A program made the position numbers and the translations under genes. This document shows, piece by piece, positions 5,172 through 12,620 of a DNA stretch of 16,873 nt. The stretch's first letter is position 1. Each line of letters starts with the position of its first letter. The notes under the pieces are model-generated. The model did not search any database. It worked only from the letters and a program-made list of their open reading frames with translations, and was not told the origin of the DNA. Source of the DNA: Candidatus Bathyarchaeota archaeon (lineage in GTDB: Archaea > Thermoproteota > Bathyarchaeia > Bathyarchaeales > Bathyarchaeaceae); assembly GCA_014859755.1 (NCBI GenBank), contig JACUTO010000016.1:1-16873 (forward strand). The letters run 5' to 3'.

Positions 5172-6821
5172 CTATGCTGCTTTCCTTAAGATTCCGTAGC
5201 CCGCGATGAGAATAGCTACGATGGCAAGAACAAGCGAGGCCCAAAGATACTCTGCCGGAGCATCCGCTCCTGCTGGTCCTGCCGGACCTGTAGCTCCTGT
5301 TGCTCCGGTTTCGCCTGCTGGCCCTGTTTCGCCTGTTGGTCCTGCTGGTCCGGTTTCGCCTGTTGGTCCTGCTGGTCCGGTTTCGCCTGTTGGTCCTGCT
5401 GGCCCTGTCAGGTCAAGCACCGTGAAGGTTCCTACTGCCGAGTTTCCTGCTTCGTCGGTTGCATTGACGATGTGAATTCCAGGTTCATCTTGGGTCGGTA
5501 CGCTGATTATAGCTGTGAAGCTGCCGTCTGAATCAGTGACCAGAGGACTTGGAACGGTCGGTATCGATGTTCCATCCCAAGTGATTGTTACTGTCGAGGT
5601 AGGCTCAAAACCTTCACCTACGACGGTAGTTGATGCAATTCCAGTATCCGGAACCAAGATGAGAGGTATGAAAATATTGACCGATAATGTGATTTCGTTG
5701 TTGTCTATATCGATTTCGCCTTCCACCGTAGTAGCTGTTGCTGTGAACGTGTAGGTTCCTGTGGGCAGAGGATTGCCCGCGGGATCCGTTGCGTTCCAAT
5801 CATACCATAGACTGAAACCTGAGCCTTTGCCTGGTGCCAGTGTTACGTTATAAGTACTCTCGGTAACACCGTAACCAATAAGGTCTGTTGGAGCAGAAAA
5901 TGTTAGCGTCACATTGAAGGTTTCGGTTTGTGTTCCGAAGTTAGCAGCCGTCACTACAATGCCATACGGCGGATAGTACGTAGAAACTGCAGTTGAGTCT
6001 ATTGTTGTAAATGCTTCGTCAAGGTTCTGATCGGTCACCCAGATGTCTGCTATGGCTACATCACGATAGATCAGTAGTTCTTTAGCTGTGGAGACTTGTC
6101 TAGCTTCTTCGTCGGTGATTGTGAGGTTCACTATGTAAGGTTCTTTCTGGTATGCTGTGTATGTGTGGTTCACGATTACACCTGTGCCTGTGGTCCCGTC
6201 GCCGAAATCCCAGGAGTATTCTGTTATGTTTAAGCCGAGGCCGCTGAAGCTGTCCGTAGCGTTGAATGTCACCGTCTCGTTTGCTATGGGGTACTCAGGC
6301 GTCCAAGCAAAGGCTGGGACCAGAGTGGACGTGAATTCTCCGTCCGCTGTTGTACGGTCGATGTCAGCGAGGTCAATGTCGTATAGGCCCGTGTCAAACA
6401 AGGTTAGGTTAGAGACGCCCGGATAATTCGGGAGGACGAGGAAGCTGAAAGTGGCTAGGGTTCCGTTGCCGCTTGCTGTCACGTCTACCGTCAATGCGCA
6501 ACCAACTTGCACATAACCATACGCTGAGACCACAACGTAAAAATCAGTAGTTCCTGCAGCACTAAGGAAAGGCCCTTCGACGACATCTGCCTCTTTGAGA
6601 TCCAAGATTACCGGGTTATATCCAAGTTTGAGCTCCCAAGCACTCAGGCCGTCAACATCTGCAACTGTCACATTCACAGAGTAGTAAGTGCCCGGGTCCG
6701 CCGTCCCTTCTGCGGGATCCACGTAAACTGTTGTTTCTTGTGCTTTGCTTATTCTAATGGCGGCGAGATTAACGAAGAGCAATGCCGTAACTAACATCAA
6801 AAGTAAAGTTTTTCGTTTCAT
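5172..6821 (-). CDS. Membrane-anchored cohesin / PKD / collagen-like surface protein
   Basis: 549 residues from the chosen start. In order: signal peptide (about 1-28, MKRKTLLLMLVTALLFVNLA then SKAQ); a cohesin-like domain (about 29-165, with LSAWELKLGYNPVILDL, VVEGPFLS and SGNGTLATFSFLV); a PKD domain (about 168-255, WDFGDG at 204-209); a CARDB-like domain (about 256-385); an Ig-like domain (about 386-470); 16 Gly-X-Y collagen-like triplets (473-520); a membrane helix (about 525-545); and a short RKAA tail. The protein would present a cohesin on a long stalk outside the cell. An upstream in-frame ATG at 6872 overlaps the previous gene by 35 bases, but AAGGAG at 6831-6836 is 9 bases from ATG 6821 and abuts ATG 6830, so 6821 is preferred. 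It follows the dockerin-tailed binding-protein gene by 16 bases, in one operon. The stop is TAG. Confidence 0.85.
   Translation of the reverse strand: MKRKTLLLMLVTALLFVNLAAIRISKAQETTVYVDPAEGTADPGTYYSVNVTVADVDGLSAWELKLGYNPVILDLKEADVVEGPFLSAAGTTDFYVVVSAYGYVQVGCALTVDVTASGNGTLATFSFLVLPNYPGVSNLTLFDTGLYDIDLADIDRTTADGEFTSTLVPAFAWTPEYPIANETVTFNATDSFSGLGLNITEYSWDFGDGTTGTGVIVNHTYTAYQKEPYIVNLTITDEEARQVSTAKELLIYRDVAIADIWVTDQNLDEAFTTIDSTAVSTYYPPYGIVVTAANFGTQTETFNVTLTFSAPTDLIGYGVTESTYNVTLAPGKGSGFSLWYDWNATDPAGNPLPTGTYTFTATATTVEGEIDIDNNEITLSVNIFIPLILVPDTGIASTTVVGEGFEPTSTVTITWDGTSIPTVPSPLVTDSDGSFTAIISVPTQDEPGIHIVNATDEAGNSAVGTFTVLDLTGPAGPTGETGPAGPTGETGPAGPTGETGPAGETGATGATGPAGPAGADAPAEYLWASLVLAIVAILIAGYGILRKAA
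5262..5405 (-). repeat. Collagen-like Gly-X-Y coding repeat
   Basis: Sixteen uninterrupted triplets, using GPA, GPT, GET, GAT and GAD. The DNA contains three tandem 27-base units (GPA-GPT-GET) at 5320-5346, 5347-5373 and 5374-5400; the last two are identical. Such runs usually form trimeric stalks and change length by slippage. Confidence 0.9.
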
Positions 6822-6830
6822 TTTCTCCAT

Positions 6831-6836
6831 CTCCTT
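6831..6836 (-). promoter_or_regulatory. Ribosome binding site deciding the start of the cohesin-collagen gene
   Basis: AAGGAG on the minus strand, just past the TGA of the binding-protein gene (6838-6840). It touches ATG 6830 but is correctly spaced (9 bases) from ATG 6821, which begins a canonical signal peptide. Confidence 0.6.
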
Positions 6837-6837
6837 A

Positions 6838-8880
6838 TCACCCTGACTCTCTTCCGAAGTTCTTGCCAGCAATCGTCAAATCTTTCAGGGTCACTTGATC
6901 ATCTCCGTCTAGGTCTGTAGCTGGGTTCCAAGCACCCCAAGCTCCCGGAGTGCCTCCTGTTGCTGGGGTAGTTGCGAAAGCTCTGAGGATTAATCCGATG
7001 TCTTTGATTCCGACTGCTCCGTCTTTGTCAACGTCGCCTACTGCGTGGAACATCTCTTCCAGACGATTGTCCACTTCTTCTTGGCTTTTATAGTAGTTGG
7101 TGTTTGCTGTAAGGCTGACGTATGTGCCTAACTCGTATGCGTCAAAGATCCAAGGTCCTGTTCCGTCTTGCTTTAGATCTGCTACGCCATTCTCGTCTGC
7201 ATCATCAACCATTGGGTCGTACGTTCTGACGACGCTGAAGTCGAAGCCTGGATCTGTCCAAGTTTTTCCTGCTTCATCCTTTATCTTTTCCCATATGTCT
7301 TTCTTGATTATCGGCAGGCCTCCGATCCACTGAAGTGCCCATACGCTGAAGCTCTTCATTCTAACTCTAACCTTGCCATCTATGATGTCGACGCTGTAGA
7401 CGTCCGACACTGACGGATAGTTCCATGCAATTCCCGGTCCGCAAGCCATATTGAATTCTATTGTAAACTTGACGTCTTCAGCTGTGAAAGGAGTGCCGTC
7501 ATGCCACGTTACCCCTGATCTGAGTGTGAAGTTCATCTCAGTAGCTTCTTCGCCGGTGTCAGGGTTAATCCAGCTGCCAAGCTCATGGCTTTCAGCCAAA
7601 TCGTATTCCGTGAAGTCTAAGTTGAACGGGTTGTAATCCATCAAACTTTCATAGATCAGCTCAAGAACATTGTGGTCCCACAACCATTCTGAACTTATCA
7701 TGTTCAACTGTTCAATGTCGCTCTTGAATCCCCAGTCAATCCTGTCGTCGTCTGGATTGTACATGCTTAAGAACGTGTAGCCGTTGTCTACGCCGAATCC
7801 TTCCATGTTGACTACGCCAGTCCAGCCAGTCTTGTAGGCTTTTACAGCTGCAGAAGCCCATAGCTGTATGACTGCTACATTCTCCGCGTAGATTCTCCCA
7901 GCCTCTTTAGCGGCCCACTTAGCCTCTTCAATAGAGTGGGGATACTTTGACAAGTAGGCATACTCGTAGAATTCATTGTTGCAGAAACCTGGATAGTTTA
8001 AGCTCCAGCCTATGTCGGGACCATAATAGGTTTCGTTACTGTAGAGGTCGTAGTATACGTCTGGAATCACAGATAGGCTCCATCCGCCAGTGTATAAGTG
8101 AAAGTCGTAGAGAACCATCACTTGCTTGTAGCACACCGTCCTCTCGGTTACTATCGCTTTGGTCTTAAGCCCGATTTTTTTTAGTTCAGTTGCCAGCATC
8201 TCTCCAGCCGCTTTTCGGTTGGGGTCGTCCATTCTGATGTAGAATATCAACTCAGGTAGTTCTTCAACGGTTGAACCACCATCGCCTGACCACTCGCGTA
8301 TGCCGTCGTCATCCCAATCCTTGAACCCAGCGTTTTCCAATGTTTCGATGGCCTTTGTGACGCTGTACTCGTAAAGCAAGCCTTCCCCTTCAAGATCAGT
8401 TAAGTAGGGTGTCAGAAACGGAGGTATGGGCAGGTCTAATCTGTAACCGTAGCCTTTCAGAATCTCTGACACATACCTATCTTTATCCGTTAAGTAGGCG
8501 ATGGCTTTTCTGAACTCTCTAGCAGCTAAGCAACGCGGACACGTATCATCAAAGTATTTATGATCCCCGCAACCCGTAGGCCACTTCTGATGGTTGATGT
8601 CGAACTCCATCATGCCTATTTCCGAATATGACCGCATTGTTATGTCCGGTCTCATCACCCAACTGTCAATCCACTCCTTCGCAAGAGGCCAATCGTTGAT
8701 GTCAAGGATACCCGCATCCACGTCTTGGTTTTCAAGATCGGGATTAAGATATATGTGAATCACCAGGTTCGATGACTTTGGGCCATATACCTGAGCAGAT
8801 ACTGGAAACACAAACGAAGTCAGTGCAAGCAAAGAGATAACGATTATCGCTATGGATACATTCTTATATTTGCTGTTCAC
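6838..8880 (-). CDS. Family-5 (oligopeptide/dipeptide) ABC solute-binding protein with C-terminal dockerin
   Basis: 680 residues. Signal peptide about 1-29 (ends PVSAQ) with no lipobox Cys. The body has SBP family-5 landmarks: FRKAIAYLTDKDRY (123-136), a DWDDDGIREW segment, ATELKKIGLKTKAIV (about 234-248), LIYESLMDYNP (about 410-420), and MNFTLRSGVTWHDGTPFTAEDV (about 448-469). The first three landmarks normally follow the last two, so the order is permuted. Residues about 615-676 form a type I dockerin with two Ca-binding loops, DVDKDGAVGIKD and DLDGDDQVTLKD, Asp at loop positions 1, 3, 5 and 12 in both. The start is GTG 8880 with AGGAGA at 8889-8894. It should bind peptides outside the cell for the Opp-type permease encoded divergently at 9044. 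Cys104, His107, Cys114 and Cys117 may bind a metal. Sugars are possible ligands in archaea. The stop is TGA. Confidence 0.88.
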   Translation of the reverse strand: MNSKYKNVSIAIIVISLLALTSFVFPVSAQVYGPKSSNLVIHIYLNPDLENQDVDAGILDINDWPLAKEWIDSWVMRPDITMRSYSEIGMMEFDINHQKWPTGCGDHKYFDDTCPRCLAAREFRKAIAYLTDKDRYVSEILKGYGYRLDLPIPPFLTPYLTDLEGEGLLYEYSVTKAIETLENAGFKDWDDDGIREWSGDGGSTVEELPELIFYIRMDDPNRKAAGEMLATELKKIGLKTKAIVTERTVCYKQVMVLYDFHLYTGGWSLSVIPDVYYDLYSNETYYGPDIGWSLNYPGFCNNEFYEYAYLSKYPHSIEEAKWAAKEAGRIYAENVAVIQLWASAAVKAYKTGWTGVVNMEGFGVDNGYTFLSMYNPDDDRIDWGFKSDIEQLNMISSEWLWDHNVLELIYESLMDYNPFNLDFTEYDLAESHELGSWINPDTGEEATEMNFTLRSGVTWHDGTPFTAEDVKFTIEFNMACGPGIAWNYPSVSDVYSVDIIDGKVRVRMKSFSVWALQWIGGLPIIKKDIWEKIKDEAGKTWTDPGFDFSVVRTYDPMVDDADENGVADLKQDGTGPWIFDAYELGTYVSLTANTNYYKSQEEVDNRLEEMFHAVGDVDKDGAVGIKDIGLILRAFATTPATGGTPGAWGAWNPATDLDGDDQVTLKDLTIAGKNFGRESG
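6841..7038 (-). other. Dockerin domain coding segment
   Basis: Codes for residues 615-680 of the binding protein. Two F-hand calcium loops of 12 residues start at 616 and 656, each followed by a helix (IGLILRAF and LTIAGKNFG). The linker between them (ATTPATGGTPGAWGAWNPAT) is longer than in most bacterial dockerins. Confidence 0.85.
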
Positions 8881-8888
8881 GCTCTTTT

Positions 8889-8933
8889 TCTCCTATTCTT
8901 TTTGTTAGCAGCCGAAAGATATGATATTTAAGG
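8889..8933 (-). promoter_or_regulatory. Promoter and ribosome binding site of the binding-protein operon
   Basis: On the minus strand CTTAAATATC (about 8923-8933) is a TATA-like box giving initiation near 8902. AGGAGA (8889-8894) then precedes the GTG start by 8 bases. With the box at 9002-9009 it forms a divergent promoter region of 163 bases. Confidence 0.5.
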
Positions 8934-9001
8934 AATTTAAGGATTACGGAGATAATCATATATGCGTCTGCCACCCTAAACAAAGCGAAACGCACAAAAC
9001 C

Positions 9002-9009
9002 TAAATAAA
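9002..9009 (+). promoter_or_regulatory. TATA box for oppB-oppC
   Basis: TAAATAAA preceded by AAAACC, about 40 bases before ATG 9044. It predicts initiation near 9031 and a leader of only about 13 bases. Confidence 0.4.
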
Positions 9010-9043
9010 CTTCCATCTGCATTAGAGTAAAAGAGAGTCGAAA

Positions 9044-10030
9044 ATGGGACTTAAAGCTTATCTCATGAAGAGAGTGACATTCGCAATAGTAACAGTTTTT
9101 ATCGTTCTCACAATAAACTTTGTTATTTTTGAGTTGATGCCTGGAGATCCAATGGCGGTATTCGCATCTGCTGCAAGACTGCAAAATTTAGAACAAGTTG
9201 AAAGAGTAAAGGAATTATTCGGTTTAGATCAACCCATGCACGTAAGGTACATCAAGTATATAACCAACATGCTGACTGGACAATTCGGATATTCCTATCA
9301 TAGTCACAGGGAAGTTTCCGTAGGAATAATGGGACGCCTTCTAAATACACTCATGTTAATAGGCATTTCTACAGCATTATCAATAGTAATCGGCATCGTT
9401 GCAGGAGTAATAGCAGCCCAAAAGCGTGGAGGATTATATGACAGCACATCGGTACTGGCTTCGCTGGTGACCTATTCGCTTCCATCCTTCTGGATAGGCA
9501 TGGTTCTATTGCTGATATTCCACCGCAACCTAGGCTGGTTCCCTGGATCAGGTGTGGTGCCTTTCCAATGGGCGGTTACACCGCCTGAGAACGTGTTTGT
9601 TGAAATTGCCGGTCGATTAAGCCATCTGTTCCTACCAGTTGTCACCCTCGTCCTCTTCCAATACGGTGGTTATCTCCTGCTGACAAGGGCAACAATGGTG
9701 GAAACCTTAACCGAGGACTACATAATCACCGCTAGAGCCAAAGGACTCAAAGAAAGAACTGTACTATTTAAACATGCTTTGAAAAACGCCTCACTACCAC
9801 TAATAACCAACGCAGCTATATCTTTCGGATTTATGTTCAGCGGTGCAATAATCACAGAACAGGTTTTCACGTATCCGGGACTTGGATACTGGCTCTGGCA
9901 AGCAATAACTTACAACGACTATCCAGTTCTCCAAACCATGTTCTTCATAATAAGCCTATGCGTTATCGCGGCGAACCTCATAGCTGACCTTCTCTACGGC
10001 ATAATAGATCCGAGAATAAAGTATGGGTGA
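9044..10030 (+). CDS. oppB: Oligopeptide/dipeptide ABC transporter permease, OppB/DppB type
   Basis: 328 residues, the usual size. An N-terminal helix (about 10-30, KRVTFAIVTVFIVLTINFVI) leads to FELMPGDPM, the hallmark of OppB/DppB permeases, then an extracellular loop and five more helices. The EAA loop that contacts the ATPases reads ARAKGLKERTVLFKHALKNA, followed by PLITN. It would form the channel with the OppC-type partner, whose gene starts 3 bases after this stop. The binding-protein gene is divergent, and the ATPase genes lie about 3 kb downstream. The ATG start has only a weak Shine-Dalgarno; the transcript probably begins just upstream. The substrate (peptides as opposed to, for example, oligosaccharides, which some archaeal family-5 systems move) cannot be decided from sequence. 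Confidence 0.9.
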   Translation: MGLKAYLMKRVTFAIVTVFIVLTINFVIFELMPGDPMAVFASAARLQNLEQVERVKELFGLDQPMHVRYIKYITNMLTGQFGYSYHSHREVSVGIMGRLLNTLMLIGISTALSIVIGIVAGVIAAQKRGGLYDSTSVLASLVTYSLPSFWIGMVLLLIFHRNLGWFPGSGVVPFQWAVTPPENVFVEIAGRLSHLFLPVVTLVLFQYGGYLLLTRATMVETLTEDYIITARAKGLKERTVLFKHALKNASLPLITNAAISFGFMFSGAIITEQVFTYPGLGYWLWQAITYNDYPVLQTMFFIISLCVIAANLIADLLYGIIDPRIKYG

Positions 10031-10033
10031 CAG

Positions 10034-11563
10034 GTGTTGGCAGCTTCCAAATCCAAAACCTCGTTCGCAATAAAAAGGCTTGTAAACTTCTTCAAAATCT
10101 TCTTGACCAACAAAAGAGGTGTGCTCGGACTCGCCATCCTTGTCGTGTCTTCAACAATCGCCATAATCGCTCCGCTCATTGCGCCAAACGATCCAGTTCA
10201 AGCCACGTACGTGGCTGGAGACTTCGCTGCGCCTATCTGGTTAAAGTGGTTCTCTGGAGAACAAGGCTTTACTGAAAATCTTCAGTTAACTAACGAACCA
10301 GGCTTTCCTACTATGACCTCGGTAACAAATGAATGGAACTTCACAAGCGCATCGGAAAATATAGGTATCGCTTATGAACAGAATGTTGGAAGCCCCGTGA
10401 GTGGACCTGGATCCGCCGAAATACTGTTTAGAAGGTTAGCTGGATACCCCCTCGTGGGCTCGGTTGAAGCCCATTTGACCTCTAAAAAGCCTTTAAACTT
10501 CCCCTACGAGTCTCCACCCAAATTGTTTATATGCGATATGAGCATCCAAGCCAGTGGAGTAGAAAATCTTCAAGCCGTTTATGTTACACTATCAATTAGA
10601 CTGGTAGAAAATGGTACATCATATGTTTTTTGGCATAAGAAATTTACCAGCAGCCAGAACTGGACACAGCCTCTCATAAGTTCATATTCACGACAAATGA
10701 AGAATATTTTTAGCCCGACTGATCCAACAATAGATCCGGCAAGAGTCGTCTTTTCGCAGCCTGATCAGTATGTGTTAGACATCCTTGTGTATTTTGAGGA
10801 TATGAACCCGGATATGGATGAGAAAAAGGTAGAGACAGCCATCTGCATTGACGATCTTAACCTAAAACTTTATGGCACCGCTTACGGCATTCTTGGAACC
10901 GATCACTGGGGAAGGGACATATGGTCACAAATGGTCTATGGAGCAAGAATATCACTTTTCGTCGGATTGTTTGCAGCCTTCATCGGCGTGGTTATAGGAC
11001 TGATAGTCGGTCTAGCTGCTGGTTACGTTGGTTTTATCGTAGATGAAATCCTTATGAGATCCACAGACATACTGCTTGTTTTGCCAACATTGCCGCTACT
11101 GCTAGTGTTAATCGCAGTTTTAGGGCCCTCGTTAGTCAACCTCATAATCCTAATCGGCTTCCTAGGATGGATGGGCTTCGCAAGAGTAGTAAGGTCACAA
11201 GTTCTCAGCCTTAAAGAGAGACCGTTTATCGAAGCTGCTAAAGCCGTTGGAGCAGGAAAATTCCACATAATAACAAAGCACGTCCTCCCAAACGTGATGT
11301 CCCTAGTCTACGTTTCCTTAGCTCTTTCAGTTCCCAGCGCTATTCTAATGGAGGCTGCCTTAAGCTTCTTGGGCTTATTCGACCCGACTGTTATTTCATG
11401 GGGAAGAATGCTTCATGACGCACAAGCCATTGAAGGAGGCTTAGATAAATGGTGGTGGTGGCTGCCACCCGGTCTAGCCATAGCATTAGTGTCGGTGTCG
11501 TTCATTTTGCTCGGATACGCTATTGATGAAATACTCAATCCAAAACTTAGAAAGAGACGCTAA
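10034..11563 (+). CDS. oppC: Oligopeptide/dipeptide ABC transporter permease, OppC/DppC type, with large extracellular insertion
   Basis: 509 residues against about 280-320 usual. The N-terminal helix (about 30-50) ends in APLIAPNDP as in other OppC proteins. The expected LGTDxxGRD motif (GILGTDHWGRDIWSQMVYGA) does not appear until residue 288. Between them, about 58-283, lies an insertion of roughly 220 residues. It is rich in beta-strand-like segments and aromatic residues, with NxT/NxS sites (EWNFTSAS, ENGTSY, QNWTQP), and the topology places it outside the cell. The remaining helices and the EAA loop (EAAKAVGAGKFHIITKHVLPN) are normal, followed by the LEAALSFLG-like MEAALSFLGLFDP. The GTG start 10034 is 3 bases after oppB; TTG 10037 is the alternative. 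The TAA stop overlaps the convergent gene's stop. Confidence 0.9.
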   Translation: MLAASKSKTSFAIKRLVNFFKIFLTNKRGVLGLAILVVSSTIAIIAPLIAPNDPVQATYVAGDFAAPIWLKWFSGEQGFTENLQLTNEPGFPTMTSVTNEWNFTSASENIGIAYEQNVGSPVSGPGSAEILFRRLAGYPLVGSVEAHLTSKKPLNFPYESPPKLFICDMSIQASGVENLQAVYVTLSIRLVENGTSYVFWHKKFTSSQNWTQPLISSYSRQMKNIFSPTDPTIDPARVVFSQPDQYVLDILVYFEDMNPDMDEKKVETAICIDDLNLKLYGTAYGILGTDHWGRDIWSQMVYGARISLFVGLFAAFIGVVIGLIVGLAAGYVGFIVDEILMRSTDILLVLPTLPLLLVLIAVLGPSLVNLIILIGFLGWMGFARVVRSQVLSLKERPFIEAAKAVGAGKFHIITKHVLPNVMSLVYVSLALSVPSAILMEAALSFLGLFDPTVISWGRMLHDAQAIEGGLDKWWWWLPPGLAIALVSVSFILLGYAIDEILNPKLRKRR

Positions 11564-11976
11564 CGTAGCTTTAACTTCTCTCCGATCAAGCCGCCAACAA
11601 AACCTCCCAAAAAGGACACAATTATCGTTATCGGAAATATGCTTCTAAACACCATGACAAAAACACCGCTATAAAAAGCTTCCAGAGGAGCAAAGCGACC
11701 AACCTTACCTAACGTTGCAGGCAAAGTTAGACAAAAAAACATTATAAAGACGGAAAGCAAGACTGACAGTATTAAACCATAAACAATTTTTTCAAGATCG
11801 ACCAAGATTAAGCCAGCTAACGCAGCCACAAAAAAGATGGGCACATAATCTAGCCACGTCAAACTCGCCCCTTCATACAAACTCCGCAAAATGATTGAAG
11901 CTGTTGTTAAGCCCCAACCTGCGGCAACTAGAGCGTCTTTCAGCTTCTCCTTCAACAAACCACCGAATTTTTTCAA
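11560..11976 (-). CDS. Small membrane protein, about four helices, function unknown
   Basis: 138 residues; family not recognised. After a basic amphipathic start (MKKFGGLLKEKLKDALVAAG) come about four hydrophobic segments with little loop sequence; the last (ITIIVSFLGGFVGGLIGEKLKLR) is Gly-rich. Its TAG stop overlaps the TAA of oppC by 3-4 bases in convergent orientation. The frame can begin at TTG 11976; no ATG is available. TTATAA (11989-11994) upstream is a TATA box readable on both strands. It lies so close that initiation would fall near 11965, inside the proposed N-terminus, so a later TTG (for example within LLKEKLK) may be the true start. Composition and length suggest a real gene; its link to transport is unknown. 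Confidence 0.6.
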   Translation of the reverse strand: MKKFGGLLKEKLKDALVAAGWGLTTASIILRSLYEGASLTWLDYVPIFFVAALAGLILVDLEKIVYGLILSVLLSVFIMFFCLTLPATLGKVGRFAPLEAFYSGVFVMVFRSIFPITIIVSFLGGFVGGLIGEKLKLR

Positions 11977-11987
11977 CTACTTTAATG

Positions 11988-11997
11988 TTTATAAGCT
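11988..11997. promoter_or_regulatory. TATA box shared by two divergent small genes
   Basis: TTTATAAGC on the plus strand predicts initiation near 12018 for the gene starting at 12032. The same near-symmetric TTATAA can be read on the minus strand for the gene at 11976. Confidence 0.45.
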
Positions 11998-12031
11998 TAG
12001 TTGAAATTATCAACACGAGAGTGGGTTGAAC

Positions 12032-12559
12032 ATGTTAAAAAAGAGGTGGAACCTGCTTGTAATAGTATTTTCTGTAGTAGCTGTAACGTCCACTCTCCTC
12101 CTAATAGAACCCACATTGAACTATGCAGAGTTCTATACAGCCCTTGAAACACTTGACCTAAAAGTGCCATACTTCAACTTCACGATTAAACAAAACCGAA
12201 TCTACATAAATGCAACTTTCACTCTAAAAAACAACTCAAGCTACGTCGGCATCAAACTCAAAAATCTAGTCTGGAAAATCGGATTCTTCGAAACTGACGA
12301 ATCCTACGTGGAATTAGCAACAGGAACATTCTGGTGGTACCCAGAAGTACCTCTCGACCCTAATGCCAACATTACAAGAGAATTGCCACCAGATTACAGC
12401 ATAGACGAAAGTGCACCCAACGCAAAATCGCTCATAAACATGTACCATAACCAAAAGACCATTAGATGGATGATTTCTGGTTCTGTTCTACTCGACACAT
12501 TCCTAGGCACCCTACGTTTACAAAATTTGGGTCCGATAACAACTCACGGTGCCACATAA
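12032..12559 (+). CDS. Secreted or N-terminally anchored protein, function unknown
   Basis: 175 residues from ATG 12032 (TTG 12026 would add two). A single N-terminal helix, [20 protein letters not shown], is a signal peptide or anchor. The rest is a soluble beta-rich extracellular domain with several N-glycosylation sequons (NFTIK, NATFT, NNSSY, NITRE). The pattern of alternating strands ([20 protein letters not shown]) vaguely recalls LEA14/WHy-like domains, but I would not name a family. A TATA box at 11988-11996 implies a leader of about 14 bases. It sits between the permease and ATPase genes but has its own promoter, so any part in transport is guesswork. The stop is TAA, followed by an alternating GC tract. 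Confidence 0.65.
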
Positions 12560-12579
12560 AAAACATCTAATGAGTGTTC

Positions 12580-12590
12580 TGTGCGCGCGC
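12580..12590. repeat. Alternating GC tract between convergent genes
   Basis: TGTGCGCGCGC, strictly alternating over 11 bases, in the 61-base gap between the convergent stops at 12559 and 12621. Confidence 0.55.
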
Positions 12591-12620
12591 CGCCTTAACT
12601 ATTACCAAAAGCTGAACGTC

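Noticed and set aside
5320..5400. Three 27-base direct units as a possible CRISPR array
   Set aside because: The units are adjacent with no spacers and encode collagen-like triplets in frame.
5206..5475. Plus-strand frame rich in Gly-Pro-Val opposite the collagen-like repeat
   Set aside because: It is the antisense shadow of the Gly-X-Y codons; the minus frame has a signal peptide, domains and a membrane helix around it.
6831..6872. ATG 6872 as the start of the cohesin-collagen protein
   Set aside because: It would overlap the dockerin gene by 35 bases and put 17 charged residues before the signal peptide; a well-spaced Shine-Dalgarno favours ATG 6821.
8864..9184. 106-codon minus-strand frame overlapping the divergent promoter region and oppB start
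   Set aside because: It overlaps both the binding-protein start and oppB, lacks protein-like features, and the oppB frame is clearly coding.
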